Part shown: in pieces, positions 44,222-52,594 of the stretch
Position numbering within the stretch: position 1 is the first letter of the stretch
How the letters are laid out: each line of letters starts with the position of its first letter
From: JALYRV01 sp036675475
GTDB lineage: Bacteria > Acidobacteriota > Vicinamibacteria > Vicinamibacterales > SCN-69-37
Direction of reading: 5' to 3'
Assembly (NCBI GenBank): GCA_036675475.1
Contig: JAKFEY010000059.1
Span: 124,001-188,000 of the forward strand
DNA: 64,000 bases
Translations under genes and position numbers: made by a program
The notes under the pieces: generated by a model
The model's database searches: none
What the model saw: only the letters and a program-made list of their open reading frames with translations
What the model was told of the DNA's origin: nothing

Positions 44222-44734
44222 CTACAGGCGGCCGAGTGTCCTCAACGCGTCAAGCACGCGGTCGGCGATGTCGTCGGCGGGCGCATCGCCGCAGGCGACA
44301 CGCACGTCGGCGAGCGCGTACGTGGCCGCCCTGGCCGCATAGAGCTGCGCGAACTGATCGCGGTCGGCGGCGAGCGGCCGCCGGCCGTCCGACGGGACGC
44401 GCGCAATCAGGTGCTCGAGCGGGACGTCGAGCCATACCGACACGCCATCCATCTTGATGGCGGCGCGGTTCTCGGGATCGGCGAAGGTACCGCCGCCGGT
44501 GGCGATGACGGCATGCCGCAGCGGCAGCACGAGCCGCAGCATCTCGCGCTCGGCGGCCCGGAAGTACGCCTCACCCTGGCGCGCGAAGATGTCGGCGACG
44601 GTCTGGCGCTCGCGCGCCTCGATCAGCAAGTCAATGTCCTCCGACTGCCAGTCCAGGCGCGCCGCCAGGTGGCCGGCCACCGTGGTCTTGCCGGCGGCCA
44701 TGAAGCCCACGAGATAGATCTTGTCGGTGGTCAC
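44222..44734 (-). CDS. aroK: Shikimate kinase
   Basis: This enzyme phosphorylates shikimate in aromatic amino-acid synthesis. The 170-residue protein has P-loop GFMAAGKTTVAGHLAARL, the shikimate-binding DIDLLIEARE, FRAAEREML, VIATGGGTF and the lid arginine region RVPSDGRRPLAAD. The usual P-loop is GxxGxGKS; here it reads GFMAAGKT, a mild variant. The GTG start overlaps the aroA stop, so the two pathway enzymes are co-translated, with the kinase product only one step of EPSP formation away. Confidence 0.92.
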   Translation of the reverse strand: MTTDKIYLVGFMAAGKTTVAGHLAARLDWQSEDIDLLIEARERQTVADIFARQGEAYFRAAEREMLRLVLPLRHAVIATGGGTFADPENRAAIKMDGVSVWLDVPLEHLIARVPSDGRRPLAADRDQFAQLYAARAATYALADVRVACGDAPADDIADRVLDALRTLGRL

Positions 44735-46008
44735 GAGGTGCGCGCGGCCAGCAGATCGAGGAAACCGGGGTAGGAGACGTCGACCACCGACGCGCCCTCG
44801 ATGCGCGCGCCGGTCGTGCCAAGCGCCGCGATGGCAAAGGCCATGGCGAGGCGGTGATCGTGATGCGCGTCGACGGCGGCAGGCCGCATCGGCGCCGGAC
44901 CGATTTCGAAGCCGTCTTCGAGCTCTTCGGCGAGTGCGCCGAACGCGCGCAGCCCCGACACAATCTGCGCGATGCGGTCGCTTTCCTTGACGCGCAGTTC
45001 CGACGCGCCGGTCACGCGCATGCCGCCGCGCCTCGCGGCCATGGCGGCCATCACGGGCAGCTCGTCGATCAGCGACGGCACTTCCGCGGGCGTGACCTCG
45101 AAAAACGCCGGGTCGCCGAACGCCACGCGAATGGTGCCGATCGGCTCGTGCGCATGCTCGGCGCGCGCGTCAATGCTGATGTCCACGCCTGCACGGCGCA
45201 GCGCCTCGACAAACCCTGTGCGCCCCGCATTCAGCGCCACGCCGTCGATCTCCACGGACGATCCCGGCACGCTCGCGGCCACGGCGGCCCATGTGGCGGC
45301 AGATGAGGGATCCCCCGGCACCGTGAGGTCGCGCGCTTCGAGCGGCTGCAGGCCCTCGAGTGACGCAAAGCCGGGACGCGCGCTCACCTCGGCGCCAAAC
45401 GCGCGCAGCGCGCGCTCGGTGTGATCGCGCGTCGGCGCAGGCTCGCTAACCGATGTCGTGCCGGCCGTTTGCAAGCCGGCGAGCAGGACGGCGCTCTTGA
45501 CCTGCGCGCTGGCGACCGGACTCGCGTACGCCAGCGCGGTGAGGCCGCCGCCGTCGATGGTGACCGGCGCATGTCCGCCAGTGGTCATGACGCGCGCGCC
45601 CATCGCGCGCAGCGGCGCGGCCACGCGCTCCATGGGGCGCCGCGACAGCGACGCGTCGCCGATCATCGTGGCGCGAAAGGGATGGGCCGCCAGCACGCCG
45701 GCAAGCAGGCGCATGGTCGTGCCCGAGTTGCCCGCGTCGAGCTCCGAGGCGGGCGCTTGAAGCCCCGCGAGGCCGCGCCCCTCGATCGCGACCGTGTCGC
45801 CCGGCTCGAACGTCAGCGGCGTGCGGCCGCTCGCGAACGTTATTCGCGCGCCGAGCGTCTCTAGACATATCAACGTCGATCGCACATCCTGTCCGGGCGA
45901 GATGCCCTGGATGCGGCTCGTGCCGCGGGCCAGCGCGCCAAGCAGGGCGTACCGATGCGAGATGGATTTATCGCCGGGAACGGTGAAGCGGCCGATCAAA
46001 GGGCGCAC
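44731..46008 (-). CDS. aroA: 3-phosphoshikimate 1-carboxyvinyltransferase (EPSP synthase)
   Basis: This enzyme transfers enolpyruvyl from PEP to shikimate-3-phosphate, 425 residues. Conserved motifs are GDKSISHRYALLGALA, LDAGNSGTTMRLLAG, ATMIGDASLSRRPMERV, SAQVKSAVLLAGLQ, VPGDPSSAATWAAVAA, LPVMAAMAA and DHHRLAMAFAIAAL. The GTG start (MRPLIGRFTVPG) lies right next to a TAATAATAC stretch, and the divergent rsbW-like gene begins only 24 bases away. First gene of aroA-aroK-phosphoesterase. Confidence 0.96.
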   Translation of the reverse strand: MRPLIGRFTVPGDKSISHRYALLGALARGTSRIQGISPGQDVRSTLICLETLGARITFASGRTPLTFEPGDTVAIEGRGLAGLQAPASELDAGNSGTTMRLLAGVLAAHPFRATMIGDASLSRRPMERVAAPLRAMGARVMTTGGHAPVTIDGGGLTALAYASPVASAQVKSAVLLAGLQTAGTTSVSEPAPTRDHTERALRAFGAEVSARPGFASLEGLQPLEARDLTVPGDPSSAATWAAVAASVPGSSVEIDGVALNAGRTGFVEALRRAGVDISIDARAEHAHEPIGTIRVAFGDPAFFEVTPAEVPSLIDELPVMAAMAARRGGMRVTGASELRVKESDRIAQIVSGLRAFGALAEELEDGFEIGPAPMRPAAVDAHHDHRLAMAFAIAALGTTGARIEGASVVDVSYPGFLDLLAARTS

Positions 46009-46031
46009 GAGGTATTATTATTCCCCTCCGC
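46009..46031. promoter_or_regulatory. 23-bp divergent promoter of aroA and the rsbW-like gene
   Basis: The gap is GAGG, TATTATTATT and CCCCTCCG. TATTAT at 46016-46021 lies 10 bases before the plus-strand ATG. On the minus strand AATAAT ends about 5 bases before the aroA GTG. The two -10 boxes share the same A/T tract, so the transcripts should be leaderless and mutually exclusive. Confidence 0.5.
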
Positions 46032-46466
46032 ATGAGTTTCGACAGCCACGTGGTCCGGCTTCGGATGCACAGCTCGTTCGACATGCTTGACGTCGTGCAG
46101 CTCCTCAGCGATCGCCTGTCGGCGATCGCGGGATTTGACGAGGACGCCACGCATTGGGTGAGCGTCGCCGTCCGGGAATCGGTCATCAACGCCATCAAGC
46201 ACGGCAACCGCGAGGAAGCCGGGAAGTTCGTGACCGTCGAATTCAGTTTCACGCCCCGCGAGGCGCCCACCGAGCTCATCGTCAGCGTGCGCGATCAGGG
46301 CGCGGGCTTCGAGCCCGAAGAGATTGCCGACCCGCTCGCGCCCGAAAACATGCTCAAGTCCAGCGGCCGCGGCATCTTCTTCATGCGCAGCTTCATGGAC
46401 GATGTGACGCTGGCGCGTCATCCGGAAGGCGGCATGGAAGTGCGCATGGTCAAGAAGCTTGCCTGA
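46032..46466 (+). CDS. RsbW-like serine kinase / anti-sigma factor
   Basis: A 144-residue GHKL ATPase of the HATPase_c_2 group. The N box is VAVRESVINAIKHGN, the G1 box VRDQGAGFEPEEI and the G2 region SSGRGIFFMRSFMDDVTL. Such proteins bind and inhibit sigma factors and phosphorylate STAS antagonists. No STAS or sigma gene is adjacent, so its partner lies elsewhere. The stop overlaps the inositol monophosphatase start by 8 bases. Confidence 0.9.
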   Translation: MSFDSHVVRLRMHSSFDMLDVVQLLSDRLSAIAGFDEDATHWVSVAVRESVINAIKHGNREEAGKFVTVEFSFTPREAPTELIVSVRDQGAGFEPEEIADPLAPENMLKSSGRGIFFMRSFMDDVTLARHPEGGMEVRMVKKLA

Positions 46467-47244
46467 TCCGCTGCTGCTGTCCACCGCCATCGAGGCGGTG
46501 CTCGAGGCGGGCCGCATCCAGCTCTCCTATTTCCGCACCGGCCTCCGCATCGACAAGAAAGGCACCATCGACATCGTCACCGAGGCCGACGTCGCGGTGG
46601 AGAAGATGTTTCGCGCCCTCATTGCCGAGCGGTTTCCCGATCATGCCGTCGTGGCCGAAGAGATGGGGCAGGGCGGCGCCAAAGGCGCCACGCACGAGTG
46701 GGTGTTCGACCCGATCGACGGCACCACCAACTATGCGCACGGCATCCCGTTCTTCTGCGCGTCGCTGGCGCTCGAGGTGAACGGCGTGGCGGAGGTCGCG
46801 GCCATCTACGAGCCGTCGCGCAAGGAGCTGTACACGGCCGAGCGCGGCGTGGGCGCGTGGCTCAACGGCGAGCCGCTGAAGGTGTCGTCCACGGAAACGC
46901 TGATCGACGCCGTCGTGTGCACGGGCTTCCCGTATTCGATTCTCGAGGAGCGGGCCGAGCCGGTTGCGCTCTTCGGCCGCTTCCTGGGCGTGTCGCGCGC
47001 GGTGCGCCGGTTTGGCTCCGCGGCGCTCGACCTGGCGTATGTCGCGGCCGGACGGCTCGACGGCTTCTACGAGACGAGCCTGAATCGCTGGGACATTGCC
47101 GCCGGCGCCCTGCTGGTCGAAGAGGCGGGCGGCCGGGTCTCGGCGTATGCGGGCGGTCCCTTCCAGTCGCGCACCGGCGAAATCCTGGCTTCGAACGGCC
47201 GGCTGCACGGCGCCATGCAGGCAGTTATTCAGGACGTTCGCTGA
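46459..47244 (+). CDS. suhB: Inositol monophosphatase family protein
   Basis: A Mg-dependent phosphatase of the SuhB/CysQ fold, 261 residues. Metal-site motifs are VAEEMGQGG, WVFDPIDGTTNYAHGIPFFC and RWDIAAGALLVEEAGG; TEADVAVEKMF near the N-terminus is also typical. It dephosphorylates inositol-1-phosphate or a similar sugar phosphate, and SuhB homologues can also act in rRNA antitermination. The TTG start is inside the end of the rsbW-like gene. Confidence 0.93.
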   Translation: MPDPLLLSTAIEAVLEAGRIQLSYFRTGLRIDKKGTIDIVTEADVAVEKMFRALIAERFPDHAVVAEEMGQGGAKGATHEWVFDPIDGTTNYAHGIPFFCASLALEVNGVAEVAAIYEPSRKELYTAERGVGAWLNGEPLKVSSTETLIDAVVCTGFPYSILEERAEPVALFGRFLGVSRAVRRFGSAALDLAYVAAGRLDGFYETSLNRWDIAAGALLVEEAGGRVSAYAGGPFQSRTGEILASNGRLHGAMQAVIQDVR

Positions 47245-47426
47245 CACCCACGCAGGACAGGAAGCCGCGGCTGCGCGCCGAATCCGGCGTGAATCCGGCG
47301 CTTTTCGAGCCCATCCGCTGGCAAGGTTCCTGCTCAGAAGGGAGCGCAACGCCCCGCGTCGGGGCGGGAGCGAGTCCTCCTTCGCGCGCCGCTTCCGGCG
47401 CGCTTCGGAGGGCATGGGAGCCTCAC

Positions 47427-48134
47427 ATGGTGACGAAAACTTTGATGACGGGTCTGCTGGCGGCCGGCGTGGTGTTTTCCAGCGCGGCCCCGGCGCAGGC
47501 GCAGATCACGCAGTCGGTGAACCTGGGCGTCGGCTGGTTCATGGTGCGCGGGGAAGACTCGCGCGGCGACGATGATGTGCTTGTGCAGGACCTGCAGTCG
47601 CTGGCGTTCGAGATCAAGGACTTCAACGGTCCGCTGGTCAACGGCGAGTGGCTGATTGGCTTCGGGGATCGGATTGAGGTCGGCTTCGGCGCGGGCTTCT
47701 ATCAGCGCACCGTGCCGAGCGTGTATGCCGAGTTCGTCGACTCGGATGGCAGCGAGATTGAGCAGGACCTCAAGCTCCGCATCGTGCCGCTCACGGCCAC
47801 GGTGAAGTTCCTGCCGATCGGCCGCGCGGGCGACTTCCAGCCGTACGTCGGCGGCGGCGCCGCGCTGCTCAACTGGAAGTACTCGGAAATCGGCGAGTTC
47901 GTGGACTTCAGCGACGGGTCGATCTTCCGCGACAGCTACGTCGCGAGCGGCAACACGGTGGCGCCGATCCTGTTCGGCGGCGTGCGCGTGCCGGTCAGCG
48001 GCGACGTCTTCGCCTTCAACGGCGAGCTGCGCTGGCAGGGCGGGAAGGGCGACACGACGGATACCGGGCTGCTTGCCGACGAAATCGACCTCGGCGGCTT
48101 CAGCTTCATCGGGTCGTTTCAGATACGGTTCTGA
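47427..48134 (+). CDS. Outer-membrane beta-barrel protein
   Basis: A 235-residue OmpW/OmpA-like barrel. A signal peptide (TGLLAAGVVFSSAAPAQA|QI) is followed by alternating amphipathic strands (SVNLGVGWFMVRG, RIEVGFGAGFYQRTV, FQPYVGGGAALLNWKYSEIG) ending FSFIGSFQIRF with a terminal Phe, the BAM-recognition signal. The ATG follows GGGAG. The 182-base leader (47245-47426) contains a tandem GAATCCGGCG pair and two small GC hairpins but no clear promoter. The ligand is unknown. Confidence 0.88.
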   Translation: MVTKTLMTGLLAAGVVFSSAAPAQAQITQSVNLGVGWFMVRGEDSRGDDDVLVQDLQSLAFEIKDFNGPLVNGEWLIGFGDRIEVGFGAGFYQRTVPSVYAEFVDSDGSEIEQDLKLRIVPLTATVKFLPIGRAGDFQPYVGGGAALLNWKYSEIGEFVDFSDGSIFRDSYVASGNTVAPILFGGVRVPVSGDVFAFNGELRWQGGKGDTTDTGLLADEIDLGGFSFIGSFQIRF

Positions 48135-48143
48135 GTCGCCGTC

Positions 48144-48291
48144 AATCTGTTGATCTGCTGACTTCTTGATTTGTTGATCTAGATTTGTTGGTTTGCCGAT
48201 CTGTTGATTTCGTGCACCGGCGCCAAATCGACAAATCGGCAAATCAACAGATTCAAATCAACAAGTCAGCAGATCAGCAGATCAACAAATT
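48144..48291. repeat. 148-bp hairpin of TTGTTGAT/CTGTTGATC words
   Basis: Two 69-base arms (48144-48212, 48223-48291) are reverse complements with one 8-base word indel and several substitutions around a 10-base loop. Words are 8-9 bases, such as CTGTTGAT, TTGTTGAT, CTGCTGAT and TTGCCGAT. It fills the gap between convergent genes and its right arm enters the stop codon of the glycosyltransferase gene. Confidence 0.9.
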
Positions 48292-49867
48292 ACGGCTTGC
48301 GTCGATACAGCGCGACATTCCCCCCTGCCGCCACTCGCGTGAACTTCGCCGCGACCCCGGGCTGATCGCGCAACAGGTGCGCGAACACGTCGCCCCCCTC
48401 GGCCCGTTCCTCCACCAGCAGAAAGCGCGTGTGCGCGGCCGGATCGATCACCGCGGCCTTGTAGATCTCACCGTTGCCTTCGTGCAGGAAGTCGCCGATG
48501 CCGAAGCCTTCGCGCCCGAGGTCGTGCATGTAGTGGCCGAGTGAGCCCATGCTCATGAGGATCGGCGAGCCGTCCCACACGCGCTTCAGTTCGGCCGTCA
48601 CCGCGCGGCGCGCGATCTGGTTCGGTTCCTCGCGCCGGGCCTCGACGATCATCGGCGCCGTGTGATCGAACGGCTTCAGATCCGGCACGATCAGCACGGC
48701 GGCGGCGAGCGCCATGACGATGCGCGCGGCGCCGGGGGCGAGGCCAATGGCGAAGCCGGTGAAGAGCGCGGACGAGGCCACCAGCGGTGTCATATAGCGG
48801 ATGCGGAACGGATGGCCGGCGTGGAAGGCCACGAAGGGCAGCGCTGCCATGCCGGCGAGCGCCAGCACGACGAGCAGCGGCCGCTGGCCGCGCGCCGCGA
48901 GGCCGCGGACGGCCACGAAGATGAAGCCGAGCGCGCCGAACGCCGCGAACGCCGGCGACGACAGCTGCTCGAGGCCGTCGCGAATCTGCTCCAGCACCAG
49001 CGCCGCATCCCCGCGGGCGGGATTGTCCGGCACATAGAACCCGCCCGACACGAACCACTCGCCGACCGTTGCGCGGCTCAGGATCAGAAACCCGGCACCC
49101 GCGGCCGCCGGCCAGGCGGCGAGCGCCGCCCACCGCTCAACGTAGCGACGCAACGGCGCCGGTGCCGCTGGCGCTTGGTCCGGTATTCCTTCGAGCCGGC
49201 GGGGTGCGGGCGCGCCAAAGAGCGGTCGCGCCTGCGATCCTTTAACGCCGTCTCTCAGGAACACCGGACACCGCGCCAGCGACAAGGCCACTGCGATAGC
49301 CATGGCCGCGGCCGCCAACGCCCAGCCTTCGTACCGAGTCCAGCAGAGGAGGAACAGCGCGATGCCGGGCGAGGTGCTCGACATGGCGGGGTCGCGCAGC
49401 CAGGCTTCCAGCCGCTCGATCGACACGAACGCCAGCGCGATGAGCAGGGGCTCGGTCATCGGCGTGGCGTGCAGGTAAAGCAGGTTGACGTTGGTGACGA
49501 GCAGCGCGGCCGTGGCGGCGCCGGCGAGCCGCGAGCCGGTGGCGCGCTCGAGCAGCTGCGCGCACGCGAACGCGGACACGCCCATGCAGATGATCGAGAG
49601 CAGGATCGCCGACGCGCCGGTGCGGTACGACCAGTCCCACTGCACGGGAATGAGATTGAGCAGGTGGGGAAGCGGCAGCCACACCGCGCCTATCTGTTCC
49701 CATCCCGGCGTGAGGCTGTCGAACACGCGGCGCGCCACCACCAGATGCGCGCGCGCGTCATAGTGGCTCAGCGCAAGGCCGTGGCGCGCGTAGACGACTG
49801 CGGCCGCGAGCGCCACGCATGCCGCGGCAAGACCCGCGGCGGCGGGCCATCGCCGGTAGAATGTCAT
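48290..49867 (-). CDS. GT-C-like polytopic glycosyltransferase carrying an in-frame palindromic element
   Basis: A 525-residue membrane protein. After the first helix comes SHYDARAHLVVARRVFDSLT with an acidic HxDxxxH loop as in GT39/GT83-like enzymes; then WLPLPHLLNLIPV, TNVNLLYLHATPMTEPLLIA and about ten more helices, with a C-terminal soluble domain (ILMSMGSLGHYMHDLGREGF). It probably moves sugar from a polyprenyl phosphate donor. Residues about 195-233 (PVFLRDGVKGSQARPLFGAP, then PRRLEGIPDQ) are encoded by a copy of the dispersed palindromic element, inserted in frame in a loop. TACAAT lies 9 bases upstream of the ATG. Confidence 0.82.
   Translation of the reverse strand: MTFYRRWPAAAGLAAACVALAAAVVYARHGLALSHYDARAHLVVARRVFDSLTPGWEQIGAVWLPLPHLLNLIPVQWDWSYRTGASAILLSIICMGVSAFACAQLLERATGSRLAGAATAALLVTNVNLLYLHATPMTEPLLIALAFVSIERLEAWLRDPAMSSTSPGIALFLLCWTRYEGWALAAAAMAIAVALSLARCPVFLRDGVKGSQARPLFGAPAPRRLEGIPDQAPAAPAPLRRYVERWAALAAWPAAAGAGFLILSRATVGEWFVSGGFYVPDNPARGDAALVLEQIRDGLEQLSSPAFAAFGALGFIFVAVRGLAARGQRPLLVVLALAGMAALPFVAFHAGHPFRIRYMTPLVASSALFTGFAIGLAPGAARIVMALAAAVLIVPDLKPFDHTAPMIVEARREEPNQIARRAVTAELKRVWDGSPILMSMGSLGHYMHDLGREGFGIGDFLHEGNGEIYKAAVIDPAAHTRFLLVEERAEGGDVFAHLLRDQPGVAAKFTRVAAGGNVALYRRKP
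49166..49281. repeat. Palindromic element copy A (inside a gene)
   Basis: Outer arms CGCTGGCGC (49166-49174) and GCGCCAGCG (49273-49281) and inner arms CCGGTATTCC (49180-49189) and GGAACACCGG (49258-49267) bracket the core GCGCGCCAAAGAGCGGTCGC. The 33 bases at 49204-49236 are identical, in inverted orientation, to 63950-63982. Confidence 0.85.
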
Positions 49868-49893
49868 GCGATGTTCATTGTAGCGTTCGCCCC
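49868..49893. promoter_or_regulatory. 26-bp divergent gap with minus-strand TACAAT
   Basis: On the minus strand TACAAT (49877-49882) lies 9 bases from the glycosyltransferase ATG. For the plus-strand gene a TAGAAT (49857-49862) lies 31 bases before the GTG. Confidence 0.4.
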
Positions 49894-50478
49894 GTGCTGA
49901 GAAGGCTTGAAGCGTTCGCGCTCGGCCTCGGCGGCCCCGGTCTGTTCCTTCTCGCGTTCCTCGACTCGTCATTCCTCGCGCTGCCCGAAGTCGTCGACAT
50001 CCTGATGGTGTGGATGGTGATCGAGCATCCCGAGCGCTGGCTCTGGTACGGCTCGATGGCCACGATCGGCTCCATGGCCGGCTGCTACGTGCTGTACGAC
50101 CTCGCCCGCCGCGGCGGGGAGGCGTTTCTGCGCAAGCGCCTCAGCGAGCGGCACGTCACGCGCGGCATGCAGGTGTTCGCGCGCTACGGCACGCTCGCGC
50201 TGATCGTCCCGTCGATCACGCCGCCGCCGATGCCGTTCAAGCCGTTCGTGCTGATGGCCGGCGTCGCCGGCATGCCGCGCGCGCGCTTTCTCGGCGCCAT
50301 CACGATCGGCCGCGGCCTCCGGTATATCGGCGAGGCCCTGCTTGCCGCCCTCTACGGCCAGGCCGTGCTCACCTACATCCACCAGAACGCCGGCCGCGTT
50401 ACGCTCTACGCCGCCGGACTGGTCCTGGCCGCGGGCGCCGCATATTACGGGTACCGCGCGCTCTCGCGGAGGCGGTAG
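49894..50478 (+). CDS. DedA/SNARE-associated family membrane protein
   Basis: A 194-residue protein with four hydrophobic stretches and the DedA/VTT pattern: GGPGLFLLAFLDSSFLALPE (acidic residue in the first re-entrant loop), ATIGSMAGCYVLYDLARRGG and the basic GVAGMPRARFLGAITIGRGLRY. DedA proteins flip or recycle polyprenyl phosphate or phospholipid carriers, which fits the glycan genes on both sides. GTG 49894 is chosen over an earlier ATG at 49861 because translation from there would overlap the divergent gene. The last codons overlap a TAGAAT box for the next gene. Confidence 0.78.
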   Translation: MLRRLEAFALGLGGPGLFLLAFLDSSFLALPEVVDILMVWMVIEHPERWLWYGSMATIGSMAGCYVLYDLARRGGEAFLRKRLSERHVTRGMQVFARYGTLALIVPSITPPPMPFKPFVLMAGVAGMPRARFLGAITIGRGLRYIGEALLAALYGQAVLTYIHQNAGRVTLYAAGLVLAAGAAYYGYRALSRRR

Positions 50479-50489
50479 AATGTGCAGGC

Positions 50490-51485
50490 GTGGCTCTGCT
50501 GCCCGACCTGTCCATCGTCATCCCGATCCATAACGAGGCGCCGAATCTCCGGGACCTGTGCCGCGAGTTCACGGACGTGCTCACGAAGGCGGGACGCCCG
50601 TTCGAAATCATCCTGGTGGATGACGGCAGCACCGACGACTCGTTCGAGATCCTGAAAGAGCTGCAGGCCGCCGATCCGCGCCTGCGCGTGATTCAGTTCC
50701 GCCGCAACTTCGGCCAGACCGCCGCGTTTGCCGCCGGCTTCGCGCACGCGCGCGGCCGCTACATCGTCACCGCCGACGGCGACCTGCAGAACGACCCGGC
50801 CGACATTCCGTCGATGGTGGCGCAGCTCGAAAAGGGCAAGGACATCGTCTGCGGCTGGCGCAAGGATCGGAAGGACACCTTCATCAACCGGCGGCTGCCG
50901 TCGATGATCGCCAACCGGCTGATCTCGTGGGCCACCGGCGTGAAGCTGCACGATTATGGCTGCTCGCTGAAAGTGTTTCGCGCCGAGGTCGTGAAGCCGC
51001 TGCGGCTGTACGGCGAGATGCATCGCTTCCTGCCGGCCCTTGCCAGCGAGATGGGCGTGCAGGTGGCGGAGCAGGTCGTCAATCACCGCCCGCGCACGGC
51101 GGGCACCACGAAGTACGGCATCTCGCGCACCATTCGCGTGATTCTCGATCTGCTCACGGTCAAGTTCCTTCTGAGCTACTCGACGCGCCCGCTGCAGGTG
51201 TTCGGCCTGTACGGCGTGGGGCTTGGCATCGTGGGCACGTTCGTGTGCACGTTTGTGGCGTATGAGAAGTACTTCATGGAGTGGCGCGGCGACCGCACAT
51301 GGCTGCTGTTGCTCGGCATCCTGCTCATCATGGCGGGCTTCCAGCTGCTCACCCTGGGTCTGCTCGCCGAGCTGCAGTCGCGCACGTACCACGAGTCGCA
51401 GAACAAGCCGACCTACGCGATCCGCCAGGTGCTGGAGCCGTCGGAAGGCGCGCTTCGCGAAGTGGCGCGCGAAGCCGCCCGGTAG
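50490..51485 (+). CDS. Family 2 glycosyltransferase, dolichyl-phosphate mannosyltransferase-like
   Basis: A 331-residue polyprenyl-phosphate glycosyltransferase of the ArnC/GtrB/DPM1 type. The GT-A domain has LSIVIPIHNEAPNLRDLCRE, EIILVDDGSTDDSFEIL, RRNFGQTAAFAAGFAHARG, TADGDLQNDPADIP and the acceptor motif DYGCSLKVFR. Two C-terminal TM helices (LYGVGLGIVGTFVCTFVAYE, WLLLLGILLIMAGFQLLTLG) anchor it. It makes the lipid-linked sugar donor used by GT-C enzymes. The GTG start is 8 bases after TAGAAT, which itself covers the previous TAG stop. Confidence 0.93.
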   Translation: MALLPDLSIVIPIHNEAPNLRDLCREFTDVLTKAGRPFEIILVDDGSTDDSFEILKELQAADPRLRVIQFRRNFGQTAAFAAGFAHARGRYIVTADGDLQNDPADIPSMVAQLEKGKDIVCGWRKDRKDTFINRRLPSMIANRLISWATGVKLHDYGCSLKVFRAEVVKPLRLYGEMHRFLPALASEMGVQVAEQVVNHRPRTAGTTKYGISRTIRVILDLLTVKFLLSYSTRPLQVFGLYGVGLGIVGTFVCTFVAYEKYFMEWRGDRTWLLLLGILLIMAGFQLLTLGLLAELQSRTYHESQNKPTYAIRQVLEPSEGALREVAREAAR

Positions 51486-51512
51486 GCCCCGTCCTTGCTT
51501 CACGGACTCTCC

Positions 51513-52571
51513 GTGAAGCTCGGCATCGTCATCCTTACCGCCGCCATCGGGTGTGCCGCCCTGCCGACCGGGGATATTCAACCGGGTAGAATTTCGGTAA
51601 ACGGCACTCGCTTCGTTCAGGGCAGCAGCACGTTCGAGTGGCGGGGCGTGACGGCCTTCCGGCTCGTCGAGTTCGTGGCCTCAGGCAAAGAGGCCGAGGC
51701 GGCCGCGTATCTCGATTGGGCGAAGGCGAACGGCGTGACGGTGGTGCGCGTGCTCGCGATGGCGCAGCACCTGTTCCTGCTGTCGCCGGCCGACGGCCTG
51801 CGTGCGCTGCCGCAGCTGTTGACGATGGCGGGGGAACGGGGGATTCAGGTGGAGGTGGTGGCGCTGGCCGACACCGCGGAGCTCACCCTGGATCTCGACG
51901 CGCATGTCGCGGCCATCGGCAGAATCGCCGCGGCGCATCCGAGCGCGCTCGTCGAGATTGCCAACGAGCCGTTCCATCCCACCCAGCATGTCTCGCTTCA
52001 CGATCGCGCCACGCTGGGGCGGCTCGCGTCACAAATTCCGGAGGAAGTCGTCGTCGCCTACGGATCCGACGCGCCCGAGGCGAGCGGCGGCGGCGACTAC
52101 GTGACCGTGCACATGCCGCGCGGCGACAAGCCCTGGGATCATGTTGCCGGCCTCGCGCAGGGACGCGCGCTGGTGCGGCAGTACGGCAAGCCGGTGGTCA
52201 GCGACGAACCGATCGGGGCCGCGGCCGCCGCGCAGCCAGGCCGGCGCGACGACTCCGCCGAGCGCTTCCGCGCCGCCGCCCTGCTGACGCGCATGACCGG
52301 CATGCACGCCACGTTTCACTACGAAGGAGGCCTGCAGGCGAAGATCCCCACCGGCCCGGAGCTCGAGGCGTTCAAAGCCTGGAAAGAGGCCTGGACGCTG
52401 CTGCCGCCCGGCATCGAGCAGGCCGACTTCCGCATCGTCCGGGCGGGTGAAAGCTTCGAAAGCAGGCTCGGCGACCAGCGCTTCATCCTCACCATCGGCG
52501 GGGCCGCGCCTCCGCGCGACCTCACCCGCAGATCCGCCTGGCGCGAATCCGCCCTGTTCGTCAGCAAATAG
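51513..52571 (+). CDS. Lipoprotein with glycoside-hydrolase-like TIM-barrel fold
   Basis: A 352-residue protein. The N-terminus KLGIVILTAAIGCAALP has a lipobox-like AIGC. The body follows the clan A hydrolase pattern: TFEWRGVTAFRLVEFVASGK, AKANGVTVVRVLAMAQHLF, VEIANEPFHPTQHVS (Asn-Glu-Pro at the acid/base position of beta-strand 4) and KPVVSDEPIGAA, which could supply the second carboxylate. It may cut a surface glycan. GTG 51513 gives the proper signal; a TTG six codons upstream is possible. Confidence 0.72.
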   Translation: MKLGIVILTAAIGCAALPTGDIQPGRISVNGTRFVQGSSTFEWRGVTAFRLVEFVASGKEAEAAAYLDWAKANGVTVVRVLAMAQHLFLLSPADGLRALPQLLTMAGERGIQVEVVALADTAELTLDLDAHVAAIGRIAAAHPSALVEIANEPFHPTQHVSLHDRATLGRLASQIPEEVVVAYGSDAPEASGGGDYVTVHMPRGDKPWDHVAGLAQGRALVRQYGKPVVSDEPIGAAAAAQPGRRDDSAERFRAAALLTRMTGMHATFHYEGGLQAKIPTGPELEAFKAWKEAWTLLPPGIEQADFRIVRAGESFESRLGDQRFILTIGGAAPPRDLTRRSAWRESALFVSK

Positions 52572-52594
52572 CCGCGCAGCTGCTTGCGTAGGCG

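Noticed and set aside
46698..47426. N-terminal extension of the outer-membrane protein through the inositol monophosphatase gene
   Set aside because: The frame is open by chance; the signal peptide and GGGAG site clearly place the start at 47427.
47245..47426. Riboswitch in the leader of the outer-membrane protein gene
   Set aside because: Only two short GC hairpins and a GAATCCGGCG direct repeat are visible; no known riboswitch core motif was recognised.
48144..48291. CRISPR or VNTR at the CTGTTGAT words
   Set aside because: The block is an inverted, not a direct, array with no spacers; it is better described as a hairpin.
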